A stretch of DNA of 64,000 nt from Pararge aegeria. Its lineage: Eukaryota; Arthropoda; Insecta; Lepidoptera; Nymphalidae. Below are positions 34,801-46,236 of the stretch, piece by piece. The notes under the pieces are model-generated. The model was not told the origin of the DNA, did no database searches, and saw nothing but the letters and a program-made list of their open reading frames with translations. Location: the NCBI RefSeq assembly GCF_905163445.1, contig NC_053184.1:17794001-17858000 (forward strand). The letters run 5' to 3'. Position 1 is the stretch's first letter; each line of letters begins with the position of its first letter. Position numbers and translations under genes: made by a program.

Positions 34801-35520
34801 TTAGTGTTTATAATTTATCTACTCTTTGTATCATACCTAAATTCCTTATAGAAAGGCTCCTCATGATCAAAAAGACTAGACATCTAGTCTAAAGTAATAG
34901 TAAATAGTCCCAAAGTCAGGAAGTCAATTATAACTATAAATACTTTTATGCACAAGTGCATAAAATTGAGTTGTAGTCCACTTACACATTGCCCAAAGTA
35001 AGATTTTTAGAGCGTGAGAAGTGAACAATAAATTGAAATTCGTCTTTGATTTTCTATTTCTCCCATGGCCAGAAACAGAACGATTCTGCACGAAGTCGCC
35101 GACCCTTCATATGCTTCAAAACTCTAGAACGCAAAGGTGTAACTTAGGTTTAAAAGGCAATGGCGTTTTTGCAACAAATAACGGCCAATAATTTATTTGT
35201 GACCATACAATTACATGCATATTTCTCGTAATGATGCTGAATGTAGTTATTATTTTGTCAAGCTATTAGTTGTGGTATTTAGGTACTGTGATAGTTACTT
35301 AAGCCAAAAGAGACCAGTGCCTTCCCTGTATATTTCAGGCATTGTTATGCCGAGGACAAAAAGCAGGCGACACCAGCTTCAAGGTGTTTTCTTGATAATA
35401 AATGCAGGGCGAACGAGCAAGCGGATAAATTTTAGGTGATCGTCGTAGGCCATGAACATCTGAAGCATCAATGCGTTTCAAGAAATTTGTTATACCAGTG
35501 TAACTCCAAAAAGTTAAGAG

Positions 35521-35730
35521 ATAATAATAATATATAATAATAATAATAATAAAATCTTTTATTTGGAAAAAATAATAATAATTACAACGTCGGTAACTAT
35601 GGTTCATCCATAGATCTCCTCTTTTCTGATTTGATCACGAAGAGACGAGAGGTTAGCTTAGCATATCCCGGACCCTTGTTATAAGGCTTTTAGTTAGCGA
35701 CCATATATCGTAGCAATAATCACAGGCAAC
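35521..35730 (-). mobile_element. LINE-like 3' end with ATA tail and duplicated body
   Basis: An ATA-repeat run and AAATCTTTTATTTGG precede the 138-bp block 35593-35730, which recurs at 36771-36911. The reversed AATAAAAGATT-type end suggests a minus-strand LINE tail. Confidence 0.5.
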
Positions 35731-36637
35731 AAAAAAAAGATAATGGTTACCTAGTCAGAATATAAAAGCGCGATGGCGCCGCCCACTTGTTACCAACAAG
35801 TAACTGAAGATATGTACCTGACCGATCTCACTGTACAAATGGCCCCAAAACTGGAGTAGGCTGACCCGTGTTATGTCGCTATAGACCCTGATGCTGTTTA
35901 GACACATCATATTCCCACTAAACTCGTAATAAAGTTGTAATGTATATGGTGCATCAAGCAATAATTGCATTTCAATCTCATTTATAACACTTAATTGCAT
36001 TAGCATATTAATTAGATTCACGTTTTTGTATGTTGATGCAACATTAAATGAAGCATTTCGTTGTAAAAAAAAAAGAGGTGTATTTCGTCATAATTTTTAA
36101 ATGATCATTAACTTTTAATAACATTATTTAGTGACGATCGATGTCATAATATGTTACTTTCTCGTAAATTAATATGTGTCATTAACATATTACTACCATA
36201 TTAACATAATATACTGATAGATTTTATGTTCAAGACACTCAGAAGCCCCGCTGAGTGCTTTGCCATTATGTATATAATAAATAAGCGCATTTTACATAAG
36301 GGCTTATAATCATTTATCATAGATATATGCATTATTGATAGGCTATCGATAATTTTATCGACAATGTTTCGATAGGGCAGATGTTCGCAACACCTACGTG
36401 TCGATAATGAACGTCGGCTGGATAACCCGAAGGTAAGAGGGTCTGAATGTGGGTGCAGAATAACGCGATCATATTTTATAAATTGCCCTTTTAATGGAAC
36501 ATAATTTTAAATGATTGCTCGGTTGAACTCCCGGTTACCAACCAGAAGCGTATTTAATTAAAATAACTGTAGCTGTAAAGTTGCGATATTACTATAATTT
36601 ACCCAAAATATATCATGTCAAATATTACAAGTACACC

Positions 36638-36770
36638 CAGTGGCGTGCACTTCGTACATGCACAAAAGCACTGCATACCCTAAAAATTTTGTATACTCAT
36701 AAAGGGGAAGGATTTTTCAATTTTATGCCATTTTCCTTCTTTATGCATACCCTGGTTAAAAACCCTGTGC
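36638..36770. mobile_element. Short hAT-type MITE, right terminus missing
   Basis: Starts CAGTGGCGTGCACTTCGTAC and follows the family to AAACCCTGTGCG, where the expected ACGCCACTG end is replaced abruptly by the repeat that begins at 36771. Confidence 0.65.
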
Positions 36771-36911
36771 GTAACTATGGTTCTTCTATAGATCTCCTCT
36801 TTCCTGATTTGATCACGAAGAGATAATACGAGGTTAGCTTAGCATATCCCGGAGCCTTGTTATAAGACTTTTAGTTAGCGACCATATATCGTAGCAATAA
36901 TCACAGGCAAC
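36771..36911 (-). repeat. Second copy of the 35.6 kb repeat
   Basis: GTAACTATGGTTCTTCTATA, GATTTGATCACGAAGAGATA, AGGTTAGCTTAGCATATCCC and CGTAGCAATAATCACAGGCA match 35593-35730, with a few substitutions and one small indel. It abuts a truncated MITE on its left. Confidence 0.65.
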
Positions 36912-38265
36912 ACGGACAGTTCCAAGACTTGGTCTACAGACACTGAGGTGTTTTTGGACGAAACAATGTCATGGAGTCAATTTCAAGATAGAGGTAAACC
37001 GCTTAATTAATTTCAGCATTCCGGTAACCCCGTGACATCTTTTCATTCAATAACCTCAATGATGATTATGACAAATACCTATTCATTCTTGATTTGAAGA
37101 TAGGTCGTAACCTAACCTAACCGACTCATTTTAAAGATGGTCGGGTAGATTTTCCTTCTGAGTATTTATGCTTTTTTCGTTATTGCATTCGCTCGCAGTG
37201 CTTTTGAAACCCACTAGATGATAAAATTATGCTTTGGGCATTCATTTTTAGAAAATACACCGGTAAATGGAGCGTTGGTCGATCCTCAACGAGGCGGAAA
37301 CACGACATAAAGCGAGTCGAGTTGTGAGCCGCTGGAAACCAGTGGCCCAGTAACGTGGATTTTAGATCTCCCTGCAAATTCATAGGAATGTAATGGACGT
37401 CAATCACTCGAAATTATAATGATGTGTATAAGACAAAAGCAAGTACTTTCAGCAAAAAATATTATCACTTGAATGACACACCTGCGATACAATAAAGCTT
37501 CTTGTTGTACGACTAAAAACGATCAACGCATTACCCGCAATTTAATCGCAACAGATAATACAGCCTTAGGCAACTATTTACGGAAAAAAGAAACAGTTAA
37601 ATGTAGGCGGCAGGTGCTATCGGTCGTCGACGTAAGACCTTTCCCAGGTTGTTTGTCACGCGCCAAACTTGTTCTATGCAGCAAGTATGCAACATGCGTA
37701 TCAGTAATGACAGTCGTCCCGACCCGCAAACTACGAAAATATCCAACACAGTTGCCGTTTTCTCCAATCAGAATAAAGTCTAAGTACTTATCACGTTAAC
37801 TCTAATAATAGAAGCACTATGATAATGCTTTACATGTATACAAGACATTAAGGATTTCAACAACCAAATTAGTTTGTCTGTTCGGTGAAATTCCGGACGT
37901 TAGGTGTCAACATTGGTCTTTCCACGAGCCACGTGAAACTGACACTGGCCACAGTACCACCGTTTCACTAATCCAGTTTGCGTTCTGCAAATGCCTATCA
38001 AGCATTTTTATGTGCATGGTTGTTTGAAAGTTTTTGTTTCTACTGTCAGGAATTCTACTGTCAGCTGGAATTGTTTATATTTCTTGGCGTTTGTTTGGGT
38101 TGCTTTGTCTTTAATCGGTGTATAAATTTTCTATTACTTTACTTGGAAATATTGCTAGTTTTGGTAAATTGAGACAAAGCGTCTTTCCTGGTAGAATCAT
38201 CGTTCCCAAAATGCTATTTTTGACCCAATTTCAGTGGTAGATTTACTAATAAATTGGTTTTAAAG
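36912..38265. other. No gene recognised
   Basis: The 108-aa plus frame (37473-37799) is the longest non-repeat frame here and has no motif. It is basic, unstructured in pattern, and flanked by stops without splice or start context. Confidence 0.3.
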
Positions 38266-38269
38266 GAAT

Positions 38270-38400
38270 CTACAAGGTAGAATCTTGCCACAACTGAAGC
38301 TTCCCATTAGACTAGACTCGAGCCAAATTACCTCTGCCGAGGATCTAACCGGGACCCGGGACCTACTACTGATAAGACCACAACCTTCACCAGAGTGGTC
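38270..38400 (-). mobile_element. tRNA-like SINE head remnant
   Basis: CTCTGCCGAGGATCTAACCG, GGACCCGGGACCTACTACTG and GACCACAACCTTCACCAG read on the minus strand as a degenerate tRNA-type head (CTGGTGAAGGTTGTGGTC, AGTAGTAGGTCCCGGGT). Confidence 0.4.
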
Positions 38401-38907
38401 GTCAAAGATCACGCCAAATAAAATATATTGGTAAATAAAGTGGTTGAACACTAACTTCTAAACTTAACTAAAAGGATAATTTCAAGACCTGTCAGCCGAG
38501 TTTAGTTAAAGAGATTTATGAACAACATAATTGGCACCAATACCTCTATACTTAAGCTATTTACAGTGCATGAAGTGCATTTTAAGTAGCCAATAAAATT
38601 ACTCTTCAAGCCTATAATAAAAGAAGTAAAGGGAAATTTCCTTATGTGATAGCCATTATAGGGAAACCATTAGCAGAAACATACGATGTAGTTTGCGCAT
38701 TTATCACGGCCCCTGCATGTTGTTTCCTAAATAGGGCTATAACACCTGTTTTGCAGGCAGGCACCTTACACGAGGTGTGTTTGCTAGTGTGACATTGTGA
38801 CTCTTATTTTCTTAACGCTTTCTGCAAATGCAAGGTTCAAATAAACTACTTTGCAATAATCCAAATGAGATTATGGTTGCGCAATAGTATGAATTGAATT
38901 AAAAGCC

Positions 38908-39031
38908 TTTAACAGTCCATTGCTGGACTAAACACCTCTCCTAATTGCCCATGATCACCACACTTGGCAGACGGGTTGGTGATCGCAGAAGATGGCAGTA
39001 GTAGCACAGACACCGCTGCCATTTCTCCGTT
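38908..39031 (-). repeat. Dispersed repeat (family B)
   Basis: TAACAGTCCATTGCTGGACT, CTTGGCAGACGGGTTGGTGA and TCGCAGAAGATGGCAGTAGT, the reverse of the plus-strand copies. Confidence 0.6.
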
Positions 39032-39240
39032 CTATTGCCTTAGTCTTTTCGAGGAAGGGTGGCGACAACAGTATTCTGGTTTGCCGTCGCCACACGGCAC
39101 ACAGTATATCGCTTACCACAAATCCTCATTGGTCTAGTGGTTAGCAAATTTAATGTGTGCGGATCAACAGGTCCTGGCTTCGATACGCCCGCCAGTAGGT
39201 ACCAGTCTTAAGCCAGTAACTTACAGCAGTGGTACAAGAA

Positions 39241-39720
39241 CAGTATTTTATTTATTTATTTAAACTCTTTATTTGTACACCACTACACAGTTAGGAAAAT
39301 AAAGGACGAATAGAGAGACACACAAAAAAACTGGAGTAGAATACAAAAGGCGGCCTTATCGCTAAAAAGCGATCTCTGCCAGGCAACCTTAAGATTAGGA
39401 GACAACAAGAGCGAGAACAAATAGGTGGTGTAAAATTATTATAAACCTACATACCAATAACTACATACGAATACATAAACAAAATATACACAAATAAAAA
39501 CATAAAATAAAATATTTATAAATAAATTTAAAAATAATAAACTAATATATATTCTGAAAAGCTATATTAATTAATAGTGATATAAAAATAAAAACCAGTC
39601 GTCTTATTGCGCAAGATAATAAGCTTTAACTGCATTTTTAAACATATCAAGCGACAGTACAGTAGACAGGCAATCATCAGCAACTCAAGTTATAATGACA
39701 CGACTGAGTTCAAGGAAGAA
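39241..39720 (-). mobile_element. Jockey-type LINE 3' end, second copy
   Basis: Same family as 48109-49300: a TTTA-repeat tail, AAACTCTTTATTTGTACACC, the GGCGGCCTTATCGCT motif, and then, on the minus strand, the last codons of the RT gene (LSLDMFKNAVKAYYLAQ and stop) near 39608-39670. This corresponds to SLAIFKRAVKAHYIVNDF in the longer copy. Everything upstream has been lost. Confidence 0.7.
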
Positions 39721-39724
39721 CTGA

Positions 39725-42700
39725 AATAAATAGCTGAGGAGTCTATTAGATTCTATTAGTTCTTTTCTTGAAATCAATCACCCTTGTAATTTTTTTGGCA
39801 TATTACGATGTTGATTCCATAAAATCTCAATGTATCGATAATTATTAGGCCTAAAGCCCTTGGTTTACAAGATTTTCTTTGGTTTAGAAGTTTAATTGAA
39901 ATTTGTGACGATCTGATGAAGGTACACACAGCAGTAAATCACTTTCAATTAGTGAAATATTTCAGCAAGAATATTATTACATACAACAGCTAGTCAAAAC
40001 GAATGGATACAAGAGAGAGCCGCAGTCTGAGATGAACAAAATCTGATTAGTTATCTTTTGAATCCATAGCATTTATATTAGCATTAATATACATTTAAAA
40101 TCAATTTTATTGAGATTAAATTCGTATATATTCATAAGCTTAGTTATCCGGTTAAAATAAATACATCGTTCTTTAATGATAAGTGCATACAAGCGACAGG
40201 GACTTTAAACCTTTAAGACTGGCTAATGAACTAAACCTGGTTGTGAACGGGTCAAGTCACCATTTAGATAAATGGAAAGATAAGGGAGGAGGGTACGGAC
40301 AACCTATCGTTACGGCAATGCTATCGATATATTTATTTTATGAGTTCATTTATTTAAGAAAACCTAACCCTTTTATTTGACGTCGGAAGGTTAAGTTATA
40401 TTTCCGCAGATATCACTTAAAAGACCTTAGTTATCTTCTAGTACTGTCTGTTTTGAAGGTGACGATACTGAGATATAAGTCTATAGGAAATCTTATACTT
40501 GACAACCTGGCATCGAACAGCGCGTGGAGTTTAATTTGAAATGCGTGAGAGTGTGTGAGTATTTGTTAGTCTGTGCGTGTCATACTTGTATGGCATTAAC
40601 AAACTCACAGACTGTATGAGTATGTGGTCTATACCGAGGGTTCCATGTTCTAGAAGATAATTTATTGTGCTAAACTGACCATTCGGTACAACCCTAATGC
40701 AACTTCTTAAGTTAGTTAATACATTTCATAGTTTAAAACGTTCGATTCTGATAAAAAAAATAAGTATCTATAAATGCAACTTATCAAGTTACCAAACGCT
40801 TTCTTTAGTCATCGTTAAGTTAACGATCCGGAGCAGCTGTTAGATGAATTAAAATGAGTTAAGCTATATTCAAAAAGGGGTGATTGCCTAGTGGGTGAGA
40901 CTTCAGCCTCTGGGAACCTTTTCTTGGGAACCGAGTTCGATCCCTGTCTGAGTTATCTGATGTTTGAGAGTTATTTTCCGTTTTAAGCAAATAAATATCT
41001 CTTGCTTTAAGCAAGATGTTGCGTCGTGAATAAACCCGCATGTCTGAGGGTACGCAATAATGTTCTTAAAGCACAGGAATTACAAAAATGAAGTGGTCTG
41101 GTAATAATGGACTTTTATAGGAGTAAGTTTTTTAATAAAAACTGTTAAACAAATGCAACTATACTTTGAAGATATCATCATCCGTTTTTCTTACGCAGTT
41201 TCCGCCATTTAGTAGCACTTTTAGTCTAAGTGTGACTGCACTTAGGTTTAGAACCCAGAAAAATAACGTCTGTTTTACTATGGCGTTTCTCAAACTTTAC
41301 TTGGGATACAGAAATACTAGGATACCGGGCAGGTAAATCCCTTACAAAGAGTACTGGGGCGAGGTGCGCAGAGCTGAGGTGTCAAGATATCGTGATATTA
41401 TCGCAAAGCTTTCGTTACCGGCGGCTATTTAATCGGGGAATTTAATAAAATCGTGGAGAGGACGCAGATGCTGTCCGTGCGCTGATTTATTTTGGGATTC
41501 CGAGCATATTCAACGAGACGGATAACGATATTGATAAATTAAAATTTTTACACCGACACTTCCTTTGTCAATTAAACCATCAATCCACAGATGCGATAAG
41601 GTGTTTTTAATCCCCACTGGTATAAGAGGGGTGGTTTCAACTTTGATCGCTCGGTCTGTTTGTGTGTTGTGTAACCGTCATTGTTAGGTTTGCAATACTC
41701 ACCTACACTCCATTTTTTCTTACTCGTCTTTTAATGTGAACAATCTTTCAATTACTTTTTAGTGTTAATGGCCTTTTTACCATTTGCATTATGTTATTCT
41801 TCTATTCTTAAATCATTCTTTACACCATTGATTTAATATGTTACTGTCACTATAATGAACTCAAAAGATTTCTTATAGGAGCACGGTCACAGTAAACGCC
41901 GGCCTGTGTAGGTGTTCATTAGAAAATCATATTATAGTTTAATATGTTAGGTAAGTTGGCAAGGTAATACAGAGTGAAGAAACAAAAAAAAGAATGAACG
42001 GCGACGTAAGTAGTGGAGGCTAATTTACACGTAGCGGACACATTACCATTCCATTAAGGGGGCCCGTGGCTCCCGAATCGGGTTTCAGGACATGAAATAT
42101 TTATGTTATTCACAACGGCCACACAGTCTTGTCTTCGCTTAGCTCTAACATTTCGTATAAAATAACAGACGACCTGTTAAACCACAAGGATTAAAGCATC
42201 ATATCAACCGATCTGCGTCCACCGCTGCACATAGATCTTTTGAAGAGAGTTTTAGTAGTACAGTAGTTAAACGAGCTCTCCATTCAGGGCTAGCAATCGT
42301 GGTGGACTTCGGCCTAAACTCCTATCATTTTTGGATTTCCTCCTATTATTCAAACAATACAATTCCATGTTACATTATACGTTTGTTACTATATCTAATT
42401 ACAAATCTTTGAATTTTTATGCTTTTCGACTATAATATGCGTGTTAACTATGTATAAACCTTCCGCTTGAATCAATCTATTTGTTGCTGAAAACTGCATT
42501 ATAATCCGTAGAGTAGTTTAAGAGATCTGGACGTACAAACAGCGAGATCGACTTTGTTTTCTACTAGGTATACTAGACGTGCTTTTGTAATTTGCAGACT
42601 GTTTGAAATATGTAAGAAATAACTTGACATTGACCTTCCACGGTGTACAATAAACGAATAACTCTAAATACTTGCAATATTTGTCCAACAATTATGAAAG

Positions 42701-42885
42701 CCATGCAAATTTTGTATATAACCAAGCGACGACGCGACGACGGGACGTGGACTACGCGCCTTTATTTGGCAACTTGAGGGGGGAGTTGATATTGTATTCA
42801 TGCATGTAGTACGTGTGTAATAATTAAATATTAAAGATATTATGTCTGTTTGTAATTTCCATATAACAGCTTTATACTAAGTCAT
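39725..42885. other. No gene recognised apart from one SINE
   Basis: AT-rich unique-looking DNA with small frames only. A CpG cluster GACGACGCGACGACGGGACG lies at 42727-42746. Confidence 0.35.
40876..41085 (+). mobile_element. SINE (family A variant)
   Basis: tRNA-like head GGGGTGATTGCCTAGTGGGT and GAGTTCGATCCC (A and B box regions), then a body with TTTTAAGCAAATAAATATC and CCGCATGTCTGAGGGTACGC. The 3' part is missing. Confidence 0.6.
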
Positions 42886-42889
42886 TCAT

Positions 42890-43020
42890 ATATAAAGCTT
42901 TAAATGATACTATTATTAAAACTGACTGCCTGTCTGTCTGTTTGTTCCTGCTAATCTTTGAAACGGTTGGAGCGATTTTAATCGGTTAAATTCCACAACC
43001 AGCTAGATATATATTTAGTT
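42890..43020 (+). mobile_element. Helitron-like or related fragment
   Basis: CTGCCTGTCTGTCTGTTTGT, TAATCTTTGAAACGGTTGGA and GCGATTTTAATCGGTTAAAT. Typical of short lepidopteran elements with a GTCT microsatellite. Class uncertain. Confidence 0.4.
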
Positions 43021-43094
43021 ATACAGCGGAACATAGAATACTTCATCTATATATAGAAGTTGTTATCACACCTCTTCCCGTGGGTGTACAGGAC

Positions 43095-43175
43095 GACTGA
43101 GTCAAAGTCAAAGTCCAAAATATCTTTATTCAAGTAGGCCCATAGGTGGCACTTTTGATGCGTAGTGTACGGGGA
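43095..43175 (-). repeat. Dispersed repeat fragment (family H)
   Basis: GAGTCAAAGTCAAAGTCCAA, TATCTTTATTCAAGTAGGCC and CATAGGTGGCACTTTTGATG, the reverse of the family tail. Confidence 0.55.
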
Positions 43176-43179
43176 GGGA

Positions 43180-43325
43180 ATATAACGGAGAGCAGCATCC
43201 TCTGTGCAACCACTACAATCAACTGCGATCACCAACCCGTTTGCCCAGTGTTGCGATCATGGATAAACTCTCCCATTGGGAGCATTTAGTCCAGCAGTGG
43301 ACTATCATAGGATTTTAATGATGAT
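43180..43325 (+). repeat. Dispersed repeat (family B)
   Basis: GGAGAGCAGCATCCTCTGTG, CGATCACCAACCCGTTTGCC, TTTAGTCCAGCAGTGGACTA and a GATGATAAT tail. Confidence 0.6.
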
Positions 43326-43789
43326 AATCTAAGTAGGTATAAGAGCCCAGGAAAAGTTGTAATGAAATTATCATGAATACCTACAGTAATACCCTTTTGG
43401 AACTATAGATTAAATAAACAACCAAAACAAACTAAACAACAAATTGCATACACATATGCGTCATTTCGAATTAGGTATAGGTATATAAAAACGGAGAGCA
43501 GAGTCTGTTTTTTTTTTGACCGAAGATTAATTGTAATTGTTATGGCAAAACCCAATTCGACGTGGGCTCTTAAACCATCGGATAGCTGCAAAGAATTAAA
43601 AATAACCTACCGCTAACATTCATCCCAAATAATCGTTTGTATAAATATAATTCAAAGAAAAAACAAAAGCGGCATTAATATTTAACTGCAAGTGTTTTAT
43701 ACTGGCTCGGATAAATAGTGTACATTTAGACGTAAAGTAGATAGAACTACAGAGATCTTTAACACCAAAGCAAGGAAACAAAATCCTTT

Positions 43790-44216
43790 TCATCACCATC
43801 GTCAATCAATTACCGATTACAGGCAGTGGCGTGCATAGATGGTATGCACAGGGTATGCAGATGAATTAAAATGAATCACTATTACGAGTTATAACTTAAG
43901 GATAATAATTGTAAGAGTTATTAAAAGCCTACCCTCAAGTATTTATAGCTCGTACTGGAGATTTTCTTCATTTTATATCTGCATACCCTGTGCATACCCT
44001 CTATGCACGCCACTGATTACAGGTCTCCTCTCAGAAGAGAGGCCGTGGTTCACTAGGCTGGTTAATTACGGCTTGGTATAAACTTCACACGCCATTAAGA
44101 TTGCTATGGAGAAATGTGAGGCGTATGGGTTTCCTCACGATGTTTTTCGTTTCGTGTGTTGGCTGTCTTAAAACGCACATAACTCAAAAAGTTAGAGTGG
44201 CGTAAAAAGGAGAGAC
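43790..44216 (-). mobile_element. SINE (family A) split by a hAT MITE
   Basis: The CAT-repeat tail and ATTACCG lie left of 43816. The sequence resumes at 44016 with TCTCCTCTCAGAAGAGAGGC and runs to the ACGCACATAACTC block. Removing 43824-44015 and one target duplication restores continuity with other copies. The tRNA-like head beyond 44216 is lost or unrecognisable. Confidence 0.7.
43824..44015. mobile_element. hAT-type MITE, 192 bp, complete with 8-bp TSD
   Basis: Terminal inverted repeats of about 39 bp start CAGTGGCGTGCATAGA and differ at one position. Inside lie subterminal inverted segments (AGAAAATCTCCAGTACG type). The element is flanked by a perfect 8-bp duplication ATTACAGG at 43816-43823 and 44016-44023. 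A CAGTGG-type terminus and an 8-bp duplication are hallmarks of the hAT superfamily. It has no coding capacity and sits inside a minus-strand SINE (43790-44216). Confidence 0.85.
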
Positions 44217-44433
44217 CTCTGTCTGTCCAAAAGGAAGACAGAAATTCTAAGCATTAGCTATCACAGTTTCTAGATTTAGGTAAATATCTTAGAACCTGCC
44301 CATACAAAACACCGTATTAAAATCGACCCAGTAATTTTTTTAAATGGTAAAGCAACAGTGAAAACTTTGAAAACACGATGACAACACGCATAATTGTGAT
44401 AGCCGGTAAACTTATCACGAATGCATAAGGAAG

Positions 44434-44573
44434 CAGTTGCGTGCACTTCATACATGCACAAAAGCTCTGCCAACCCTAAAATTTTGTACAACTCATAAAT
44501 GCGAAGGATTTTTCCATTTTATGGCATCTTCCTTCTTTATGCACTCTGGTCAGAAACCCTGTGCACGCCACTT
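44434..44573. mobile_element. Short hAT-type MITE (140 bp), second family
   Basis: Termini CAGTTGCGTGCAC and GTGCACGCCACTT. The flanks TAAGGAAG and TAAAGAAA agree at 6 of 8 positions, a weak 8-bp duplication. The interior matches the 36.6 and 49.8 kb copies. Open frames over this element are not genes. Confidence 0.65.
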
Positions 44574-44870
44574 TAAAGAAAGGAGTTTATTGGGGCATAA
44601 TGCAAAAATCTGCATCAGATATAGTATAACAATAAAACGGAAACGTAGATGCATAGATACACAAAGACATCAACCGAAAAACCCTCTGCAGGGTCTGAAG
44701 TTAAAACAGGCATCGATATATTTTTCGAAATGCATTATTTGTTGATTCCCATTAATCGAAATATAGATCTGCATTCAATGGATTTTTATCTCGTAATAAC
44801 CCACCCATTAGTAACATTCATCCCAAGTTATAGACTGTAATAAAATTATTTCTCTAAGTTCATATGATTT

Positions 44871-44889
44871 ATATATATATATATATATA
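44871..44889. repeat. AT microsatellite
   Basis: Uninterrupted AT dinucleotides. Confidence 0.9.
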
Positions 44890-46040
44890 GGTATATTAAA
44901 ACTAAATGACTATTAACGATGCCTTAGGCGTAGTACGGGCATAAGGGCCCTCGTTTGGACATAGGTAAGCAGCGAGTCAACAATTTATTGGATCCCATCT
45001 ATCAAGACAGACTTCGTCGTATTGTCCAATTGCATTCCTCTGCCGGCCGCTCATCTAGAATGCACTCAACCATTTCAACTGTCTACATAATTGATCTGTT
45101 TTAAATTCCTTCCAGATGAGAAATTTTGGATAGGTACAAGGAATGTTATTAACGAACCTATCATACTCAAGTTATAAATGAACTCGTCATATATTTAGAT
45201 AACGATGTTAGGGCGACGACAAATCAGCAATCATTTTCAATACAAAAGTAAGCATTATGGTTATTTATTAGAAGGACAATGTAACGCTAACATACCGTCT
45301 CGCAATAGTCCTTGAAAGTCAAACTGAAGGGATGGTACATGAAAGTTTTAGGACTTCGCAGTTTATTACACTAACTGAAAATCTGAACGAATTTGCTAGG
45401 TATTCTGCTATATATGACACTACCAAAAATCTTTTAATGACCAAACGAAATTAAGATACATAAAGCTTAATTTGTTCGTTAATTCAAATGACTTTTACTG
45501 TGAAGGTTTCAAGAGAATAAAATAGAATGGAAAATTTAATTTTGTTACGAAATGGTACGAGTTTAATACTTCGGTACTTCAGTCTACGTATCGTCTTATA
45601 AAGAGATCCTTGACGTCAGCTTACACCACCCTCGTCTCAAACCACAAATTGTAATTTTGCATGATGTTCCTGCATTATTAATTTTACATTACAACCGTTG
45701 CTAATTTCACGTGATATGATTCGAAGATATTTGCCCCAAGGACCGGGGTAAACACCAATTAATCCTGGCAACACGATACTTTTGGGGTGGGCGCCCCCTC
45801 GGCAGATTGCTGCATAATCCCGCTGCATTTCTACTGCTTCCGACGCAATCGCCAGAAAGGGCGTGTTTAGAGGACCCCTCCGAATGCTTTAGACAAGGGC
45901 TAATATATTTTTCTTTCAACACATTGTTTGTCAGCGGATCGATCAAATTGAACATGTGATCGGAAAGTGCGCGTCGTGACGTGTAGGAAACTATTGTACG
46001 AAGGCTTATAATACCTATATTAATTTAAGAAATTATACAT

Positions 46041-46236
46041 CAAATGCTTTAACGGCGAAGGAAAACATCGTAAGGAAACTTGCATACTTGAGTTCTCCAT
46101 AATGTTCTCAAATCGCGCGTGTGAAATCTTACAATCCGCACTGGGCTACTAGTGTGGTGGACAACGGTCTAAACCATGCCTGTTCTGGGAGAAGACCCGT
46201 GCCCTGTAGTGGGCCAATAATAGGTTGATGATGAAT
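46041..46236 (+). mobile_element. SINE (family A), 5'-truncated
   Basis: Begins in the CTTTAACGGCGAAGGAAAAC block and runs through CAATCCGCACTGGGC, CCCTGTAGTGGGCC and a GATGAT tail. No tRNA-like head. Confidence 0.65.

Larger units (their letters stand above)
33010..35515. other. No gene recognised apart from SINE pieces
   Basis: Frames at 33508-33744 (plus), 33533-33757 (minus), 34384-34584 (plus) and 34464-34649 (minus) overlap in pairs on opposite strands and match nothing I know. Slight CpG enrichment at 33560-33690 and 34450-34580. Confidence 0.3.

Noticed and set aside
37473..37799. 108-aa plus-strand frame as a host gene
   Set aside because: No motif, no family resemblance, no splice or promoter context, and its length is compatible with chance in this much sequence.
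44437..44745. 102-aa plus-strand frame
   Set aside because: Its first half is translated MITE sequence and the remainder has no motif.
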